DNA of 64,000 nt from an uncultured Bacteroidia bacterium (GTDB lineage: Bacteria > Bacteroidota > Bacteroidia > Bacteroidales > UBA932), in contig CACXPG010000001.1 in assembly GCA_902769525.1 (NCBI GenBank), forward strand, positions 186,001 to 250,000. The letters are read 5' to 3'. Shown here one piece after another: positions 35,734-44,740 of this stretch (within the stretch, counting starts at the first letter, position 1; each line of letters opens with the position of its first letter). The position numbers and the translations under genes were made by a program. The notes under the pieces are model-generated. The model was not told where the DNA came from. It saw only the letters and a list, made by a program, of their open reading frames with translations, and did not search any database.

Positions 35734-37077
35734 ATGGAACCTGAAAGACTCTTCAAACGCAAGATTTATGACCGCCTTCTTCAGTGGAAGGAAAGCAGTA
35801 ATGGGAAGACCGCTCTCCTCATTGAGGGAGCTCGCCGGATCGGTAAGTCTACCATTGTGAAAGCGTTCGCCCAAAACGAATACGAATCATTCATCTTTAT
35901 TGACTTCACTAAGTGCTCCCAAGAGGTGAAGAACCTGTTTAACGATGTCTCTGATCTTAACTACATCTTTCTCAGGTTACAACTCGCTTATGGGGTACAA
36001 CTTGTGGAACGCAAGTCCCTTATCGTATTCGACGAAGTGCAGTTCCAGCCCCTTGCTCGACAGGCAATCAAGTCGTTTGTAGAAGACCATCGATACGATT
36101 ACATTGAAACCGGCTCGCTAATCTCCATCCGCAAAAACACGGAAAACATTCTCATCCCTAGTGAGGAGGAACGAATCAGCATGTATCCCATGGACTATGA
36201 AGAGTTTCGCTGGGCTCTGGGAGATACCGCCACCATCCCGCTACTTCGTTCCGTTTGGGAACATCCCCAGCCGTTGAAGGAGGTGCATCGCAAACTCATG
36301 CGCGACTTCCGGCTCTATATGCTTGTGGGGGGAATGCCCCAGGCCGTAGATGCCTATATTGAGTCCAACAACTTCGAGGTTGTAGATCATGCAAAACGCT
36401 TAATTCTTGACCTATATGACGAAGATTTCGGTAAGATCGACCCGACAGGAAAAGCCGCAAGAATCTTCGCGGCCATACCGGCTCAGCTCAATAGCAATGC
36501 TTCTCGCTACCAGATATCCAATGTCATCCCCGGAGCCCATGCGGAAGACTTCGTTGAACTCATTTCTGAAATGGAGAAATCCAGGACCGTCAATATCTCG
36601 CATCACAGCGATGACCCGAATGTGGGCCTAGGCAGTACCGAAGCTCTGATGCAGTACAAAATGTTTGTTGGTGACACCGGCCTTTTCGTGACACTTGCCT
36701 TCCGAGATAAAGCGTTCACCGAGAACATCATTTATGAGCGTTTGCTTAGCGATAAGTTGGCGGCCAACCTGGGCTACCTTTACGAGAACATCGTTGCTCA
36801 GATGCTCACGGCCTCTGGAAACAAACTGTTCTATCACGTCTGGCCCACGAAGAGTGGCAAGCACAACTACGAGGTTGACTTCCTACTGTCCCGGGGCACG
36901 AAGATTACGCCCATTGAGGTAAAATCTTCTTCCTACAAAACGCATGTGTCGCTAGATGCTTTCTGTAAGAAATACTCTTCTCGCATAACAAATGATCGAT
37001 ACCTGATTTATACAAAGGATTATGCACACGAAGAGTCGGTCAAGTATATACCAGCCTATTTAACATTGTTTCTTTAA
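35734..37077 (+). CDS. ATP-binding protein, AAA_14/DUF4143 family
   Basis: 447 aa. The Walker A motif EGARRIGKST (residues 31-40) and Walker B-like SLIVFDEVQFQP (about 93-104) are intact. MYPMDYEEFRWALGD is the middle signature of these ATPases, and the C-terminal third is a DUF4143 domain ending in an endonuclease-like fold (YEVDFLLSRGTKITPIEVKSS, with D, E and K in PD-(D/E)XK-like order). Such genes are very common, lineage-scattered accessory genes of Bacteroidetes with unknown physiological function. Composition is closer to the genomic average than that of the island to its left. It reads away from the island. Confidence 0.9.
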   Translation: MEPERLFKRKIYDRLLQWKESSNGKTALLIEGARRIGKSTIVKAFAQNEYESFIFIDFTKCSQEVKNLFNDVSDLNYIFLRLQLAYGVQLVERKSLIVFDEVQFQPLARQAIKSFVEDHRYDYIETGSLISIRKNTENILIPSEEERISMYPMDYEEFRWALGDTATIPLLRSVWEHPQPLKEVHRKLMRDFRLYMLVGGMPQAVDAYIESNNFEVVDHAKRLILDLYDEDFGKIDPTGKAARIFAAIPAQLNSNASRYQISNVIPGAHAEDFVELISEMEKSRTVNISHHSDDPNVGLGSTEALMQYKMFVGDTGLFVTLAFRDKAFTENIIYERLLSDKLAANLGYLYENIVAQMLTASGNKLFYHVWPTKSGKHNYEVDFLLSRGTKITPIEVKSSSYKTHVSLDAFCKKYSSRITNDRYLIYTKDYAHEESVKYIPAYLTLFL

Positions 37078-37303
37078 GAGAACGCTTTCTGTTCTCTTTA
37101 TTGCGCTGATGAAGTAACATTAAGTCGAGAACCCCTCAGTAGTTAGAACACGATAATATTCTCAATTTAGCCATGTCGAAGGCCTAGGAACGAAATAGAA
37201 GGTATAGTGGTCCCATGAAAATGGACCATGGGTTTCCAAATAATACCTGATGCTGAAATCGTGCTAAAAAATGTACGATTTCATGGAAAAGATCGCTGAG
37301 GAA

Positions 37304-37609
37304 CTACTCGTTTATGGCTTCCAGGTAGAAGGAGAAAGGGCGGAAGCCGTCGTTGCAGCTGATCATGGCGCTCATGGGGTTTTTCATCCAGCCGTCAAAG
37401 AAGTTGCCCTGGCCGTTGGCAAGGGATTCAACAAAGGGTTTCATGGAATCCCAGGCAGAAGGGCATAACCCATCCGGTCGCTGAGCATTTTCAGATATCC
37501 ATTGCTGGCCTTGCCGGATGTCGCAGGCATGCTCGATGGGATTCTCATATTTTGCCATCAGGTCCGGATAGGTTGTCTGGCGGACGGCTGTGATTTTGAC
37601 TTTGTTCAT
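37304..37609 (-). CDS. TIGR04076 family protein
   Basis: 101 aa. Resembles the TIGR04076 family of small, Cys-containing proteins: NKVKITAVRQTTYPDLMAKYE at the start, then ACDIRQGQQWI, PDGLCPSAWDSMKPFVESLANG and a C-terminal strand with CNDGFRPFSFYLEAI. Function unknown; members sometimes lie next to radical SAM or redox genes, but nothing here supports a link. The start at 37609 gives the canonical N-terminal strand. A 28-nt stem-loop (GAAATCGT/ACGATTTC, 37255-37282) follows the stop on this strand. Confidence 0.75.
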   Translation of the reverse strand: MNKVKITAVRQTTYPDLMAKYENPIEHACDIRQGQQWISENAQRPDGLCPSAWDSMKPFVESLANGQGNFFDGWMKNPMSAMISCNDGFRPFSFYLEAINE

Positions 37610-37634
37610 GCGTGGGATTATAGCGTAAAGATAG

Positions 37635-37677
37635 AAATACGGCTCAATTCCCCGCGGAGTTGAGCCGTATTTTTTTA
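37635..37677. terminator. Intrinsic terminator
   Basis: AAATACGGCTCAA (37635-37647) pairs with TTGAGCCGTATTT, followed by T7 on the plus strand and a shorter T-run on the minus strand. It sits 15 bp after the stop of the outer-membrane barrel gene (minus strand), which it most likely ends. Confidence 0.8.
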
Positions 37678-37691
37678 ATCAGACCGTTCTG

Positions 37692-38240
37692 TTAGAAGGC
37701 ATAAGCCAGACCAACAGTGAATGCGTTTCTGTGGTTCTTGATATCTGTATCAGCAGCCTTGAGAACGCCCCAGTCATATCCAGCCCTGAGTTCAAAATGC
37801 TCAGCGAACCTTACACCGGCCATTGCGCCGAGCTGAAGGTCAAAGCGCTTGAAAGCACCATCCTCGAAAGGATCGTCAGAACCTCCTACTCCACATACAA
37901 CGCTTGGACCTGCTCCAACAAAGATGGTAGCAGCGTCTGCTACTTCAAATGAGTAGTTTACGTGAACAGGAACCCTGAAGTAGTATATATCTGTAGAGAT
38001 ATCGTGAGCCTTGAACTTGATGTAATCGAAAAGAAGACCAGGTTCAATTGAAAGGCCGATATCGCTGATAGGAGCCTCATAAAGACCGCCAACATAGAAA
38101 CCGTTGCCGTCATAAGAAGCAGTAAGATGACTTTCGCTGAATGAAATTTTGCTGTTCAGATAGCCTGCGCTGATCTTGAACTGTGCAGAAGCACTGTAAC
38201 CGATAAACAGCAGTGCTGCCAAAACTAATAATTTCTTCAT
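37692..38240 (-). CDS. Small outer-membrane beta-barrel protein
   Basis: 182 aa. The signal peptide ends SASAQ (residue 19). Alternating aromatic strands with short turns (KISAGYLNSKISFS, GFYVGGLYEAPI, GLSIEPGLLFDYI, FRVPVHVNYSF, FELRAGYDWGVL) and the C-terminal strand NAFTVGLAYAF indicate an 8-stranded outer-membrane barrel of the PorT/OmpA-beta-like type common in Bacteroidetes. Function is probably structural or porin-like. It lies 15 bp after the GlsB-type gene and shares its direction. Confidence 0.85.
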   Translation of the reverse strand: MKKLLVLAALLFIGYSASAQFKISAGYLNSKISFSESHLTASYDGNGFYVGGLYEAPISDIGLSIEPGLLFDYIKFKAHDISTDIYYFRVPVHVNYSFEVADAATIFVGAGPSVVCGVGGSDDPFEDGAFKRFDLQLGAMAGVRFAEHFELRAGYDWGVLKAADTDIKNHRNAFTVGLAYAF

Positions 38241-38255
38241 AAAACTGATGTTAAA

Positions 38256-38513
38256 TTACTTAAATGCTTTCTTTACAAAATTCCAGATGGCCAGGAGGAT
38301 TACAGCACCTATAACAGCGCTTACAATCTGTCCATACCACTGAGCCCAGAAAGGACTGGTGGCGCCAAGTTTGCCAAGCAGCCAGCCACCGACAAAACCG
38401 CCGGCAAGACCGATAAGAATGTTCCAGATAAGACCGCCTTTGTCTTTGGATACGAAGAAGCCGGAAAGCCAGCCTGCTACTGCTCCGATTAGCAATGTGA
38501 TAATAATGTTCAT
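38256..38513 (-). CDS. GlsB/YeaQ/YmgE-family stress membrane protein
   Basis: 85 aa with three hydrophobic helices rich in glycine: ITLLIGAVAGWLSGFF, GLIWNILIGLAGGFVGGWLLGKLG and a C-terminal AVIGAVILLAIWNFV. This is the transglycosylase-associated (GlsB/YeaQ/YmgE) family, small inner-membrane proteins often induced by envelope stress. Molecular role unknown. Confidence 0.92.
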   Translation of the reverse strand: MNIIITLLIGAVAGWLSGFFVSKDKGGLIWNILIGLAGGFVGGWLLGKLGATSPFWAQWYGQIVSAVIGAVILLAIWNFVKKAFK

Positions 38514-38567
38514 GGTACTAGTTTTTAAAACGTGATAAACAAAGATACGGAAATTCCCGGTCTCTTC

Positions 38568-39935
38568 CTATTCAGTAATCACGATTTTGATAACCAGCGG
38601 GCATTCAATGGCTGACATCTCCAAAACAGGATCCTTCTCGGAAGGGAAAGTCTTGACCTCCCTGGATGCTATATTGTAATGTGTTCCGACAAGAGCTGCC
38701 TTAGGGACATAGGTGCGGAGAATGATAACCCTGTTGTTTTCGTTACTGTAGGCCATCAGCACCTTGCTGCCAGGGCCGGTAATGATACCATGTACCATCT
38801 TCTTTCTTGGAGTAGCCTCAATCTCGGATTCTTTGTATCCAAGCTTTTCAAGGGCTGAGGTAAGGTCATACTCATAGGTCTTTCTGGTAATGGATCCGTC
38901 TGGGTTTTCCTGGATGAAATCAGAAACCTTCAGGTTGAGGGTAACCGTATCCCTATAACGGCTGTACCATACCATCTCTACAGGGAATACTGAACGGCCA
39001 CCGTAACGGTCAAACGCGTGAACCTTGCCCTTTACTGTAAGGGTGTTGAACTTGGTGGTGTCCATAAGAGCCTGCCATTCAGGCTTGGAAGTGTCCGGAA
39101 GGAACTTTACATAAGCTGAATCGCGATGAGGCTCAAAGATAACAATAGAGTCTGCCTTTGAGTTGCCCTCCCATACGAATGAAGATATGTATTTGGTAGA
39201 GTATGTGCGGGTGTCGTTCTTGTCCTTTTCGTTAACATACAGGCGACGGTCAAAAGAAACGGCGATAGATCCAAGAGACACCTCCCAAGTGCTCACGGTT
39301 TCCTCAGGGTCGGAGCCAGGAACGACTGTTGTCTTGACGTCTCCGTGGGTAACGTTGCCGCGGATGAAGCTCCACTTGGTAAGTCCCTCTTCAGGAGTAG
39401 GCATCATCACCAGGCTGAAAGGAGTTGAGCTAACATACTGGATCTTCTCCTCTTTGTCCTTGTAGCCGCCTACGAGAGAGAAAATGTCATCCTCGATCAT
39501 GTTACGGGTCTCTGTGCTCTTCATCCTTATGAAGTACTGGCCCTCCATATCCTCTTTTGCCTCGTTCTGGGTAACGCCCATCGAGTCAATCTTGAAGTTG
39601 GTGGACTCGGTAATGTAGGAAGCCATTGTCTCTGGAGTGTAGATGAACCTCTTGGCAGACATGTTGTCAAGAACAACCATATCCTGGGTAAACGGAATTC
39701 CGGAAGGGTTTACACGGAAAATCACCGCATAAGGAAGTCCCTTTGACACTGTGTCGTGCTGAGCATAGCTCACAAAACCGAAAACCTGGTCGCTGATCTT
39801 CAGGCCTGTTACGGCATCCTTGAGGTCATCGATATTGTTTTCAATTTCGGTTGTGTCCTTGTCGTAGATTTCTGTTTTATCGCATCCTGCCATCACGAAT
39901 AAAGAGATGGCAATAAGCAGAAGATACTTTTTCAT
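38568..39935 (-). CDS. Large Bacteroidetes lipoprotein of unknown function
   Basis: 455 aa. The signal peptide ends with lipobox MAGC (Cys18). A short coiled-coil-like segment follows (TTEIENNIDDLKDAVTGLK, about 28-46). The rest is beta-rich with repeated strand patterns and no recognised catalytic motif (for example VDSLIVFEPHRD-like strands and ALVGTHYNIASREVKTFPSE). Surface-exposed lipoproteins of this style are common in the phylum. It precedes the GlsB gene by 54 bp and follows the 164-aa secreted protein by 25 bp, so the three could be co-transcribed. Confidence 0.75.
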   Translation of the reverse strand: MKKYLLLIAISLFVMAGCDKTEIYDKDTTEIENNIDDLKDAVTGLKISDQVFGFVSYAQHDTVSKGLPYAVIFRVNPSGIPFTQDMVVLDNMSAKRFIYTPETMASYITESTNFKIDSMGVTQNEAKEDMEGQYFIRMKSTETRNMIEDDIFSLVGGYKDKEEKIQYVSSTPFSLVMMPTPEEGLTKWSFIRGNVTHGDVKTTVVPGSDPEETVSTWEVSLGSIAVSFDRRLYVNEKDKNDTRTYSTKYISSFVWEGNSKADSIVIFEPHRDSAYVKFLPDTSKPEWQALMDTTKFNTLTVKGKVHAFDRYGGRSVFPVEMVWYSRYRDTVTLNLKVSDFIQENPDGSITRKTYEYDLTSALEKLGYKESEIEATPRKKMVHGIITGPGSKVLMAYSNENNRVIILRTYVPKAALVGTHYNIASREVKTFPSEKDPVLEMSAIECPLVIKIVITE

Positions 39936-39960
39936 AGACTCTGTATTATTTAATTGTTAA

Positions 39961-40425
39961 TTATTCCATTACTGGCACGCTTCTTCCGGCTTTCTTGAAA
40001 AGATCCTTGTAGAAGCTGTTTTCTATCACCTTACGGATGCAGGTGTTGGTTGCCTTGTAACCATTGAACATGGTAGCGTCGGCTTTGATCTTATCTCCCT
40101 TCCAGAGAACATTTGAGTCCTTGTCCAGTACGGAAGGAGTCATCCAGGTACGAGGGCTGTTGAAAACCACCTTCTTCCTGGTCTCGACGCGAAGAATGAA
40201 ATCAGCCTCTTCTGCAGTCTCCACTGCTGTCCACTGGCCGGCATTTGAGAATTCACGAATAACGTCAGCCACTTCGTCTGCAGGAATAGGATGTTCATTG
40301 TCGTTGACAATCTGCACAAACACTTTGTTGCCGGCGGCAACGGCTTCTGACAGGGAAGTCTGGGCAAAAGCACTGGTTCCGGCGAAACCAAGCACTGCCA
40401 TTAATGAAAGTACGAATTTTCTCAT
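39961..40425 (-). CDS. Small secreted protein of unknown function
   Basis: 154 aa from ATG 40425. The signal peptide ends AFAQ (residue 22). The mature part, with SLSEAVAAGNKVFVQIVNDNEHPIPADEVADVIREF, GQWTAVETAEEADFILRVETR and WTMPSVLDKDSNVLW-type strands, resembles the alpha/beta fold of small periplasmic proteins in which an LxVE strand follows an EEADF turn. Family not identified. The longer frame to 40455 has no signal peptide at its start and is rejected. It shares a 163-bp divergent control region with the TPR-AraC gene. Confidence 0.7.
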   Translation of the reverse strand: MRKFVLSLMAVLGFAGTSAFAQTSLSEAVAAGNKVFVQIVNDNEHPIPADEVADVIREFSNAGQWTAVETAEEADFILRVETRKKVVFNSPRTWMTPSVLDKDSNVLWKGDKIKADATMFNGYKATNTCIRKVIENSFYKDLFKKAGRSVPVME

Positions 40426-40588
40426 TTTACAGGATTTGTTATTAATAAATGACAAAAGTATCGATTCTGACTTTTGTGCTTGGCCAAAAGACGCGACGGT
40501 TTCTTGTGGTTATGCGACAAAACGTGTCATTTTGGTCTATTTGTCAAAAAATGACGCCGTTTTGGTCGGGGTTGAGTAAATTTGCAAT
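40426..40588. promoter_or_regulatory. Divergent control region with repeated TGTCA/GGTC boxes
   Basis: 163 bp. TGTCATTTTGGTC (40525-40537) and GACGCCGTTTTGGTC (40553-40567) are in the same orientation and share TTTTGGTC; a GACA-AAACG-TGTC inverted repeat covers 40516-40528. The reverse complement GACCAAAATG also occurs upstream of groES at 10937-10946. TAAATTTG at 40577-40584 is a perfect -7 box but ends only 4 bp before ATG 40589, so the message would be almost leaderless. Confidence 0.5.
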
Positions 40589-42292
40589 ATGAATCTTCTA
40601 AAAGCAATTAGACATATTTTTATCTTCTCTGGCACCGCTCTGGCTTGCCTTTGCTGCAGCCCTGACAAGGCGGATTCGAATAAAGTCTCCGGGAATAGCG
40701 ACCCTCAGGCTATTTCCGAAGAATACATAAGAAACCTGGGCAAGACAGATATAGACGGGGCCATGTACAAAGTAACAGAAGGTGCTTCAAAGGGAATTTT
40801 CACGCCTCTGGAGGCAAATCTGCTTAGGGCAAAGCTCTTTTACCAATATTCCGAGGACTATGACCAGGCCCTGCAATGGTGCCAGGAAGCCCTTATGACC
40901 AAAGAAGCCCAGGAAGACAGTCTCAAAAGGCTGGAAGTGCTCCGGAATATCCAGACCATAACCCAGACCAAGAAAGACTATCCGGCAATGCTCTCGGCCT
41001 GCAGGCAAGGTCAGGATCTGGCCAGAAGCCTTGGTCTTGAACTGGACGGACTGGCTTTTGATTATGCCGTAGGAAGGTGCATGTACTACACAGGACAGCA
41101 GGAAGAAGGGCTGAGGGTTATGGAAGAATCCGTGGAAAAGGCCCTGAAGATGGTTAAAACCCAGAGTGAATACGGCCACTGGATTACGTGCATAGGAAAT
41201 CTGACCAACACCTATGTAGGAGCGGAAAACTGGCAGAAAGCCGTCCAGAAATGCGACCAGCAGCAAAAGGTTCTTCAGGAAATGGCTCTGAAGTTTCCTC
41301 AAGACGACTTTTCAACGAACTGGGGAGACCGTGTGCTGTTCTACTCAAGAATCAACAAGGCTATCTCGCTTTGGGAACTTGGGCAGGCAAAACAGGCAGA
41401 GAACCTGTTTTCACAGGCCCTGAAGCAAGATTACGCTTCAACCTCTGACGGAGTGTTCCGCCAAAGCGGCTATTACGCAAAGACCGGGAGACCGGACAAG
41501 GTTACCGAGTGTCTGGAACTGTCCCCTTACTCAGGTAAGGATACCGTAGACAGAAGATATGTTTCCAGGCTGTCGAGACTGGAAGAAGCATACAGAATAG
41601 CCAAGGACTCCACGAACGCGAACCTTCTGGCTGAAAGAATCGCCGGCCTGAACAGGCAGATTGAGGAAATCGAAAGCAGGACCGTTGCTGCAGATGTCGA
41701 AGGTTACAAGTCCAGAAACTACAAGTTCAAGATCAATGACCTCTCTGCCACCCTGAAAACCAACAACATCATCCTGATAGCCCTCTCTGCCCTGATTCTT
41801 ATTCTGCTGATAGCAGGAACAGCACAGTACATCAACAAATACAGAAGACGCAAGACAATAAATACCATACTGTCAGAGAATATCAAGATCAAGAAGGAAA
41901 TAGAGACCCTTCGTTCCCTGATAGCCGTCCAGAATCCGAAAACCGAGGACAAAGACAGGCAGGTGTCTTCTCTTGTCAACATTTTCAAGGAAAAACAGTT
42001 CTTTCTCAACAAGATGATGTCAATTTCCATGGCAGCCGGACTTTTGGGCTGTTCACAGCGCGAACTCAGGCGTATGATTGAAGCAATCGAACCCGGGATG
42101 ACCTTCCCTCGCTTTATCAGCAGCCTGAGAATCGACTATGCCAAATCGCTGATGGAAAAAGAACCGGCGCTGCCTGTTTCGGAGATAGCGGACCAGTCCG
42201 GCTTCTACAGCACAAGAACATTCCAGCGCACTTTCCTCGCCACTACGGGCCAGACTCCTAGTGATTATCGCTCAAAGCGGAAAAATGACTAA
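40589..42292 (+). CDS. TPR / transmembrane / AraC-HTH regulator
   Basis: 567 aa. The N-terminal signal ends in a Cys cluster (ALACLCCSP), then about 350 residues of helical TPR-like repeats (for example LLRAKLFYQYSEDYDQALQWCQEAL and LAFDYAVGRCMYYTGQQEEGLRVMEESV). A transmembrane helix (about 388-410; IILIALSALILILLIAGTA) and a coiled-coil lead to a C-terminal AraC HTH, degenerate in its first helix (FPRFISSLRIDYAKSLM, VSEIADQSGFYSTRTFQRTF). This is the TPR variant of the membrane AraC regulators of Bacteroidetes, sensing an unknown periplasmic signal. Likely targets are the divergent lipoprotein genes or the S37 peptidase gene behind it. Confidence 0.88.
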   Translation: MNLLKAIRHIFIFSGTALACLCCSPDKADSNKVSGNSDPQAISEEYIRNLGKTDIDGAMYKVTEGASKGIFTPLEANLLRAKLFYQYSEDYDQALQWCQEALMTKEAQEDSLKRLEVLRNIQTITQTKKDYPAMLSACRQGQDLARSLGLELDGLAFDYAVGRCMYYTGQQEEGLRVMEESVEKALKMVKTQSEYGHWITCIGNLTNTYVGAENWQKAVQKCDQQQKVLQEMALKFPQDDFSTNWGDRVLFYSRINKAISLWELGQAKQAENLFSQALKQDYASTSDGVFRQSGYYAKTGRPDKVTECLELSPYSGKDTVDRRYVSRLSRLEEAYRIAKDSTNANLLAERIAGLNRQIEEIESRTVAADVEGYKSRNYKFKINDLSATLKTNNIILIALSALILILLIAGTAQYINKYRRRKTINTILSENIKIKKEIETLRSLIAVQNPKTEDKDRQVSSLVNIFKEKQFFLNKMMSISMAAGLLGCSQRELRRMIEAIEPGMTFPRFISSLRIDYAKSLMEKEPALPVSEIADQSGFYSTRTFQRTFLATTGQTPSDYRSKRKND

Positions 42293-42297
42293 ATTTG
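42290..42297 (+). promoter_or_regulatory. -7 box for S37 peptidase gene
   Basis: TAAATTTG, a perfect TAnnTTTG, overlapping the end of the TPR-AraC gene. It puts the transcript start near 42304 and supports translation from ATG 42338 rather than 42305. Confidence 0.6.
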
Positions 42298-42337
42298 TTC
42301 TGTTTTGACAGTATTATCGCGATTAAAACCATTCGAC

Positions 42338-43780
42338 ATGAAGATAAGGACTTTGAGAAAAACTTTTGCTGTGGCATTTGCCTCAGCGATGATGTTGTTT
42401 GTCTGCTGCGGGAGCGCATTTGCCCAGAATGAGGATAGCCTCAGATATCTGGCGGGGCCGAGATTCGCCTCTTCCAATGTGGACTCCCTGGTGCTGGACG
42501 ACTTTGCCTGGTGCAACAGGTATGTGATGCCCGACCAGCAGTGGGCAAGATTTACGGACATAGAGAGAATTCCTGTGGCAAAGCAGCCGCAGGGCCATCT
42601 GAAGGCTAAATACAAGATGTTCATCACCCAGCCGATAGACCACAAGCATCCGGAGAAGGGACTGTTCAGGCAGAGGGTGATTGTGGGATTTGCAAAATTT
42701 CAGGCCCCTACCGTGATCATCACCGAAGGATATACCGCCAAGTACGGAACCAACCCAAGATATGACGAGGAGCTGGCGTACCTGCTGCAGTGCAACTTCG
42801 TGCTGGTGGAGCACAGGTATTTCAACGAGAGCGTGCCTTTCATGCAGGATGACTCCACGATTACCTGGGAAAAACTCAACTGGGACTATATGACCGCTGA
42901 GCAGGAAGCCGCAGACCTTCACGAGGTGAGGAAGGCCCTCAGCCATATCTTCTACGGGAAATGGGTAGCCACCGGCATCAGCAAGGGAGGCCAGAACTGC
43001 ATGTGCTACACGATGTTCTACCCTAAGGACGTGGACGTGTCCGTTCCGTATGTGGGACCGGTTGCAAGAGCCCAGGAAGACGGAAGGCACGAGCCTTTCC
43101 TCAGGGATTCCACCGGAACCGCCGAGGACAGGGCCATCATCTTCAACTTCCAGAACGAGATACTCAAGAGAAGAGACGTTATGGAGAAAAAACTCGCCGA
43201 GTGGAGCGAAAAGAGCAAGATTTCCTACAATATCACCATTCCTGAAGTCCTGGACTACTGCGTGCTGGAGTTCCCGTTCGCCTTCTGGCAGTGGGGAAGG
43301 AAAACTTCCACCATTCCTGCCGTTACGGAATCTGACGACGTGCTGTTCAGGTACTTCGTTGACGCCGTCGGGCCAGACTACTTCCAGAGCTGGGACGACA
43401 ACGCCCCGTTCTTCGTCCAGGCCGCCAAGGAACTCGGCTACTACGGATATGACACCAAGCCGTTCAAGGGCCTGCTGAAGATTAAGTCCGCAAAGGGATA
43501 TCTGAGAAAGATCTTCCTGCCGGGCGGAAAGAAGTTCAAGTTCGACAAGACTCTCTACAAGAAGCTCACGAACTTTGTGGCCACGACAGACAACAAGATG
43601 ATGTTCATCTACGGCGAATGGGACCCTTGGTCTTCCGTAAGGCCGCTCAGCCCAGGCCACGACAACATCAAGTTCTTCATCGCTCCGGGCGGAAGCCACA
43701 GGGCCAGGATCTCCAACCTCCCGCCTCAGATGAGGGACGAGGCCATCAAGACCCTCAAGGAGTGGCTTGGGATGAAGTAG
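42338..43780 (+). CDS. S37-family peptidase (PS-10 / tripeptidyl aminopeptidase type), secreted
   Basis: 480 aa from ATG 42338. The signal peptide ends AFAQ. Serine alpha/beta-hydrolase of peptidase family S37: nucleophile elbow GISKGGQN (Ser near residue 212), PTVIITEGYTAKY, NFVLVEHRYFNESVP (the family's characteristic strand) and FIYGEWDPWSSVRP with a late APGGSHRARI that should carry the catalytic Asp and His. Acts outside the cytoplasm, removing N-terminal oligopeptides. Two in-frame starts exist; the -7 box at 42290-42297 favours the later one. Confidence 0.92.
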   Translation: MKIRTLRKTFAVAFASAMMLFVCCGSAFAQNEDSLRYLAGPRFASSNVDSLVLDDFAWCNRYVMPDQQWARFTDIERIPVAKQPQGHLKAKYKMFITQPIDHKHPEKGLFRQRVIVGFAKFQAPTVIITEGYTAKYGTNPRYDEELAYLLQCNFVLVEHRYFNESVPFMQDDSTITWEKLNWDYMTAEQEAADLHEVRKALSHIFYGKWVATGISKGGQNCMCYTMFYPKDVDVSVPYVGPVARAQEDGRHEPFLRDSTGTAEDRAIIFNFQNEILKRRDVMEKKLAEWSEKSKISYNITIPEVLDYCVLEFPFAFWQWGRKTSTIPAVTESDDVLFRYFVDAVGPDYFQSWDDNAPFFVQAAKELGYYGYDTKPFKGLLKIKSAKGYLRKIFLPGGKKFKFDKTLYKKLTNFVATTDNKMMFIYGEWDPWSSVRPLSPGHDNIKFFIAPGGSHRARISNLPPQMRDEAIKTLKEWLGMK

Positions 43781-43792
43781 CAGCATTTAGAA

Positions 43793-44740
43793 ATGCTTGG
43801 CTTCCTTTTCAAAGACATAGAACTCTCTGATTCGTCCTGGGTCAGGGAGCTGTTTTCCGTCCCCGACTTCAACTCGGAAGACTACAACTTCACCTACCAG
43901 TATCTGTGGAGGAACATTTTCAAGAGCAAGATTGCCAGGATCGGAGACCTCGCTCTGGTACAGTACAATATGGAAGGGCGCAGAAGCTACCTTATGCCCG
44001 TCGGCCGCGCGGAAGACAGCCAGGTTGCTGACCTTCTGAACTCGATGCTCGGCGATGAATCCCTTCTGGGCGAGGAAGGCAAGCTCGTCTTCTACGGTGT
44101 GCTGCCTTCCCAGCTGGACTTTCTGGAAAGGCATTTCAGCGGAAGATTCACGGCGGAACAGTTCCGTATGGGAGCAGACTACATCTACGATGCCGAATCG
44201 CTGAGAACCCTCCGCGGCAAGAAATACCAGGCCAAGCGCAACTTCGCCAACGGCTTCAGAAGGCTCTACAACTGGACGTTCGAGCCTATCACTGAAGAAA
44301 ACCTTGCCGAGTGCCGCCAGATGAACGACGAATGGTGCCGAAGGAACGGCTGCGGAGAAAACTTCTGGAAGGCAAGCGAGTTCTGCGCAGTGAGAATCTC
44401 CCTCGACAACTACCGCGCCCTGGGGCTCGACGGCGGGCTCCTGAGGGTTGACGGAAATGTCGTGGCTTTCACGATCGGAGAAAGGGCAAGTTCCGACACC
44501 CTGCTGGTACACATAGAAAAAGCCCTCACTGAATATCGCGGAGCATACCAGGCCATGAGCCAGGAGTTCCTCAGCTATATGGACAAGACGCTGCGGGAGA
44601 GGGAAAACATTCCGGACGGAACACCCGCCTTCACCCTGGTAAACCGCGAAGACGACTCCGGAGACGAGAACCTCCGCAAAGCCAAACTGGAATATCACCC
44701 AATCGAGATAAAAGAAAAATACCTGGTCTCCCTTAAATAA
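43793..44740 (+). CDS. DUF2156 / phosphatidylglycerol lysyltransferase-like GNAT protein
   Basis: 315 aa. Resembles the DUF2156 family, two GNAT-like halves related to the C-terminal domain of MprF: FNFTYQYLWRNIF at the N-terminus, DYIYDAESLRTLRGKKYQAKRNFANGFRRLY in the middle (the typical YD..L..L.G.....R..I motif) and AFTIGERASSDTLLVHIEKALTEYRGAYQAMSQEF in the second half. Probably an aminoacyl- or acyltransferase acting on an envelope component. It follows the S37 peptidase gene by 12 bp and overlaps the convergent AAA ATPase gene by 8 bp. Confidence 0.88.
   Translation: MLGFLFKDIELSDSSWVRELFSVPDFNSEDYNFTYQYLWRNIFKSKIARIGDLALVQYNMEGRRSYLMPVGRAEDSQVADLLNSMLGDESLLGEEGKLVFYGVLPSQLDFLERHFSGRFTAEQFRMGADYIYDAESLRTLRGKKYQAKRNFANGFRRLYNWTFEPITEENLAECRQMNDEWCRRNGCGENFWKASEFCAVRISLDNYRALGLDGGLLRVDGNVVAFTIGERASSDTLLVHIEKALTEYRGAYQAMSQEFLSYMDKTLRERENIPDGTPAFTLVNREDDSGDENLRKAKLEYHPIEIKEKYLVSLK

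Noticed and set aside
34988-37077. DUF4143 ATPase as part of the six-gene operon
   Set aside because: Opposite strand, 750 bp away with a gene remnant in between; this ATPase family is scattered everywhere in Bacteroidetes.
42383-43786. 467-aa frame antisense to the S37 peptidase gene
   Set aside because: The plus strand carries the GISKGGQ elbow and signal peptide; the antisense frame is compositional.
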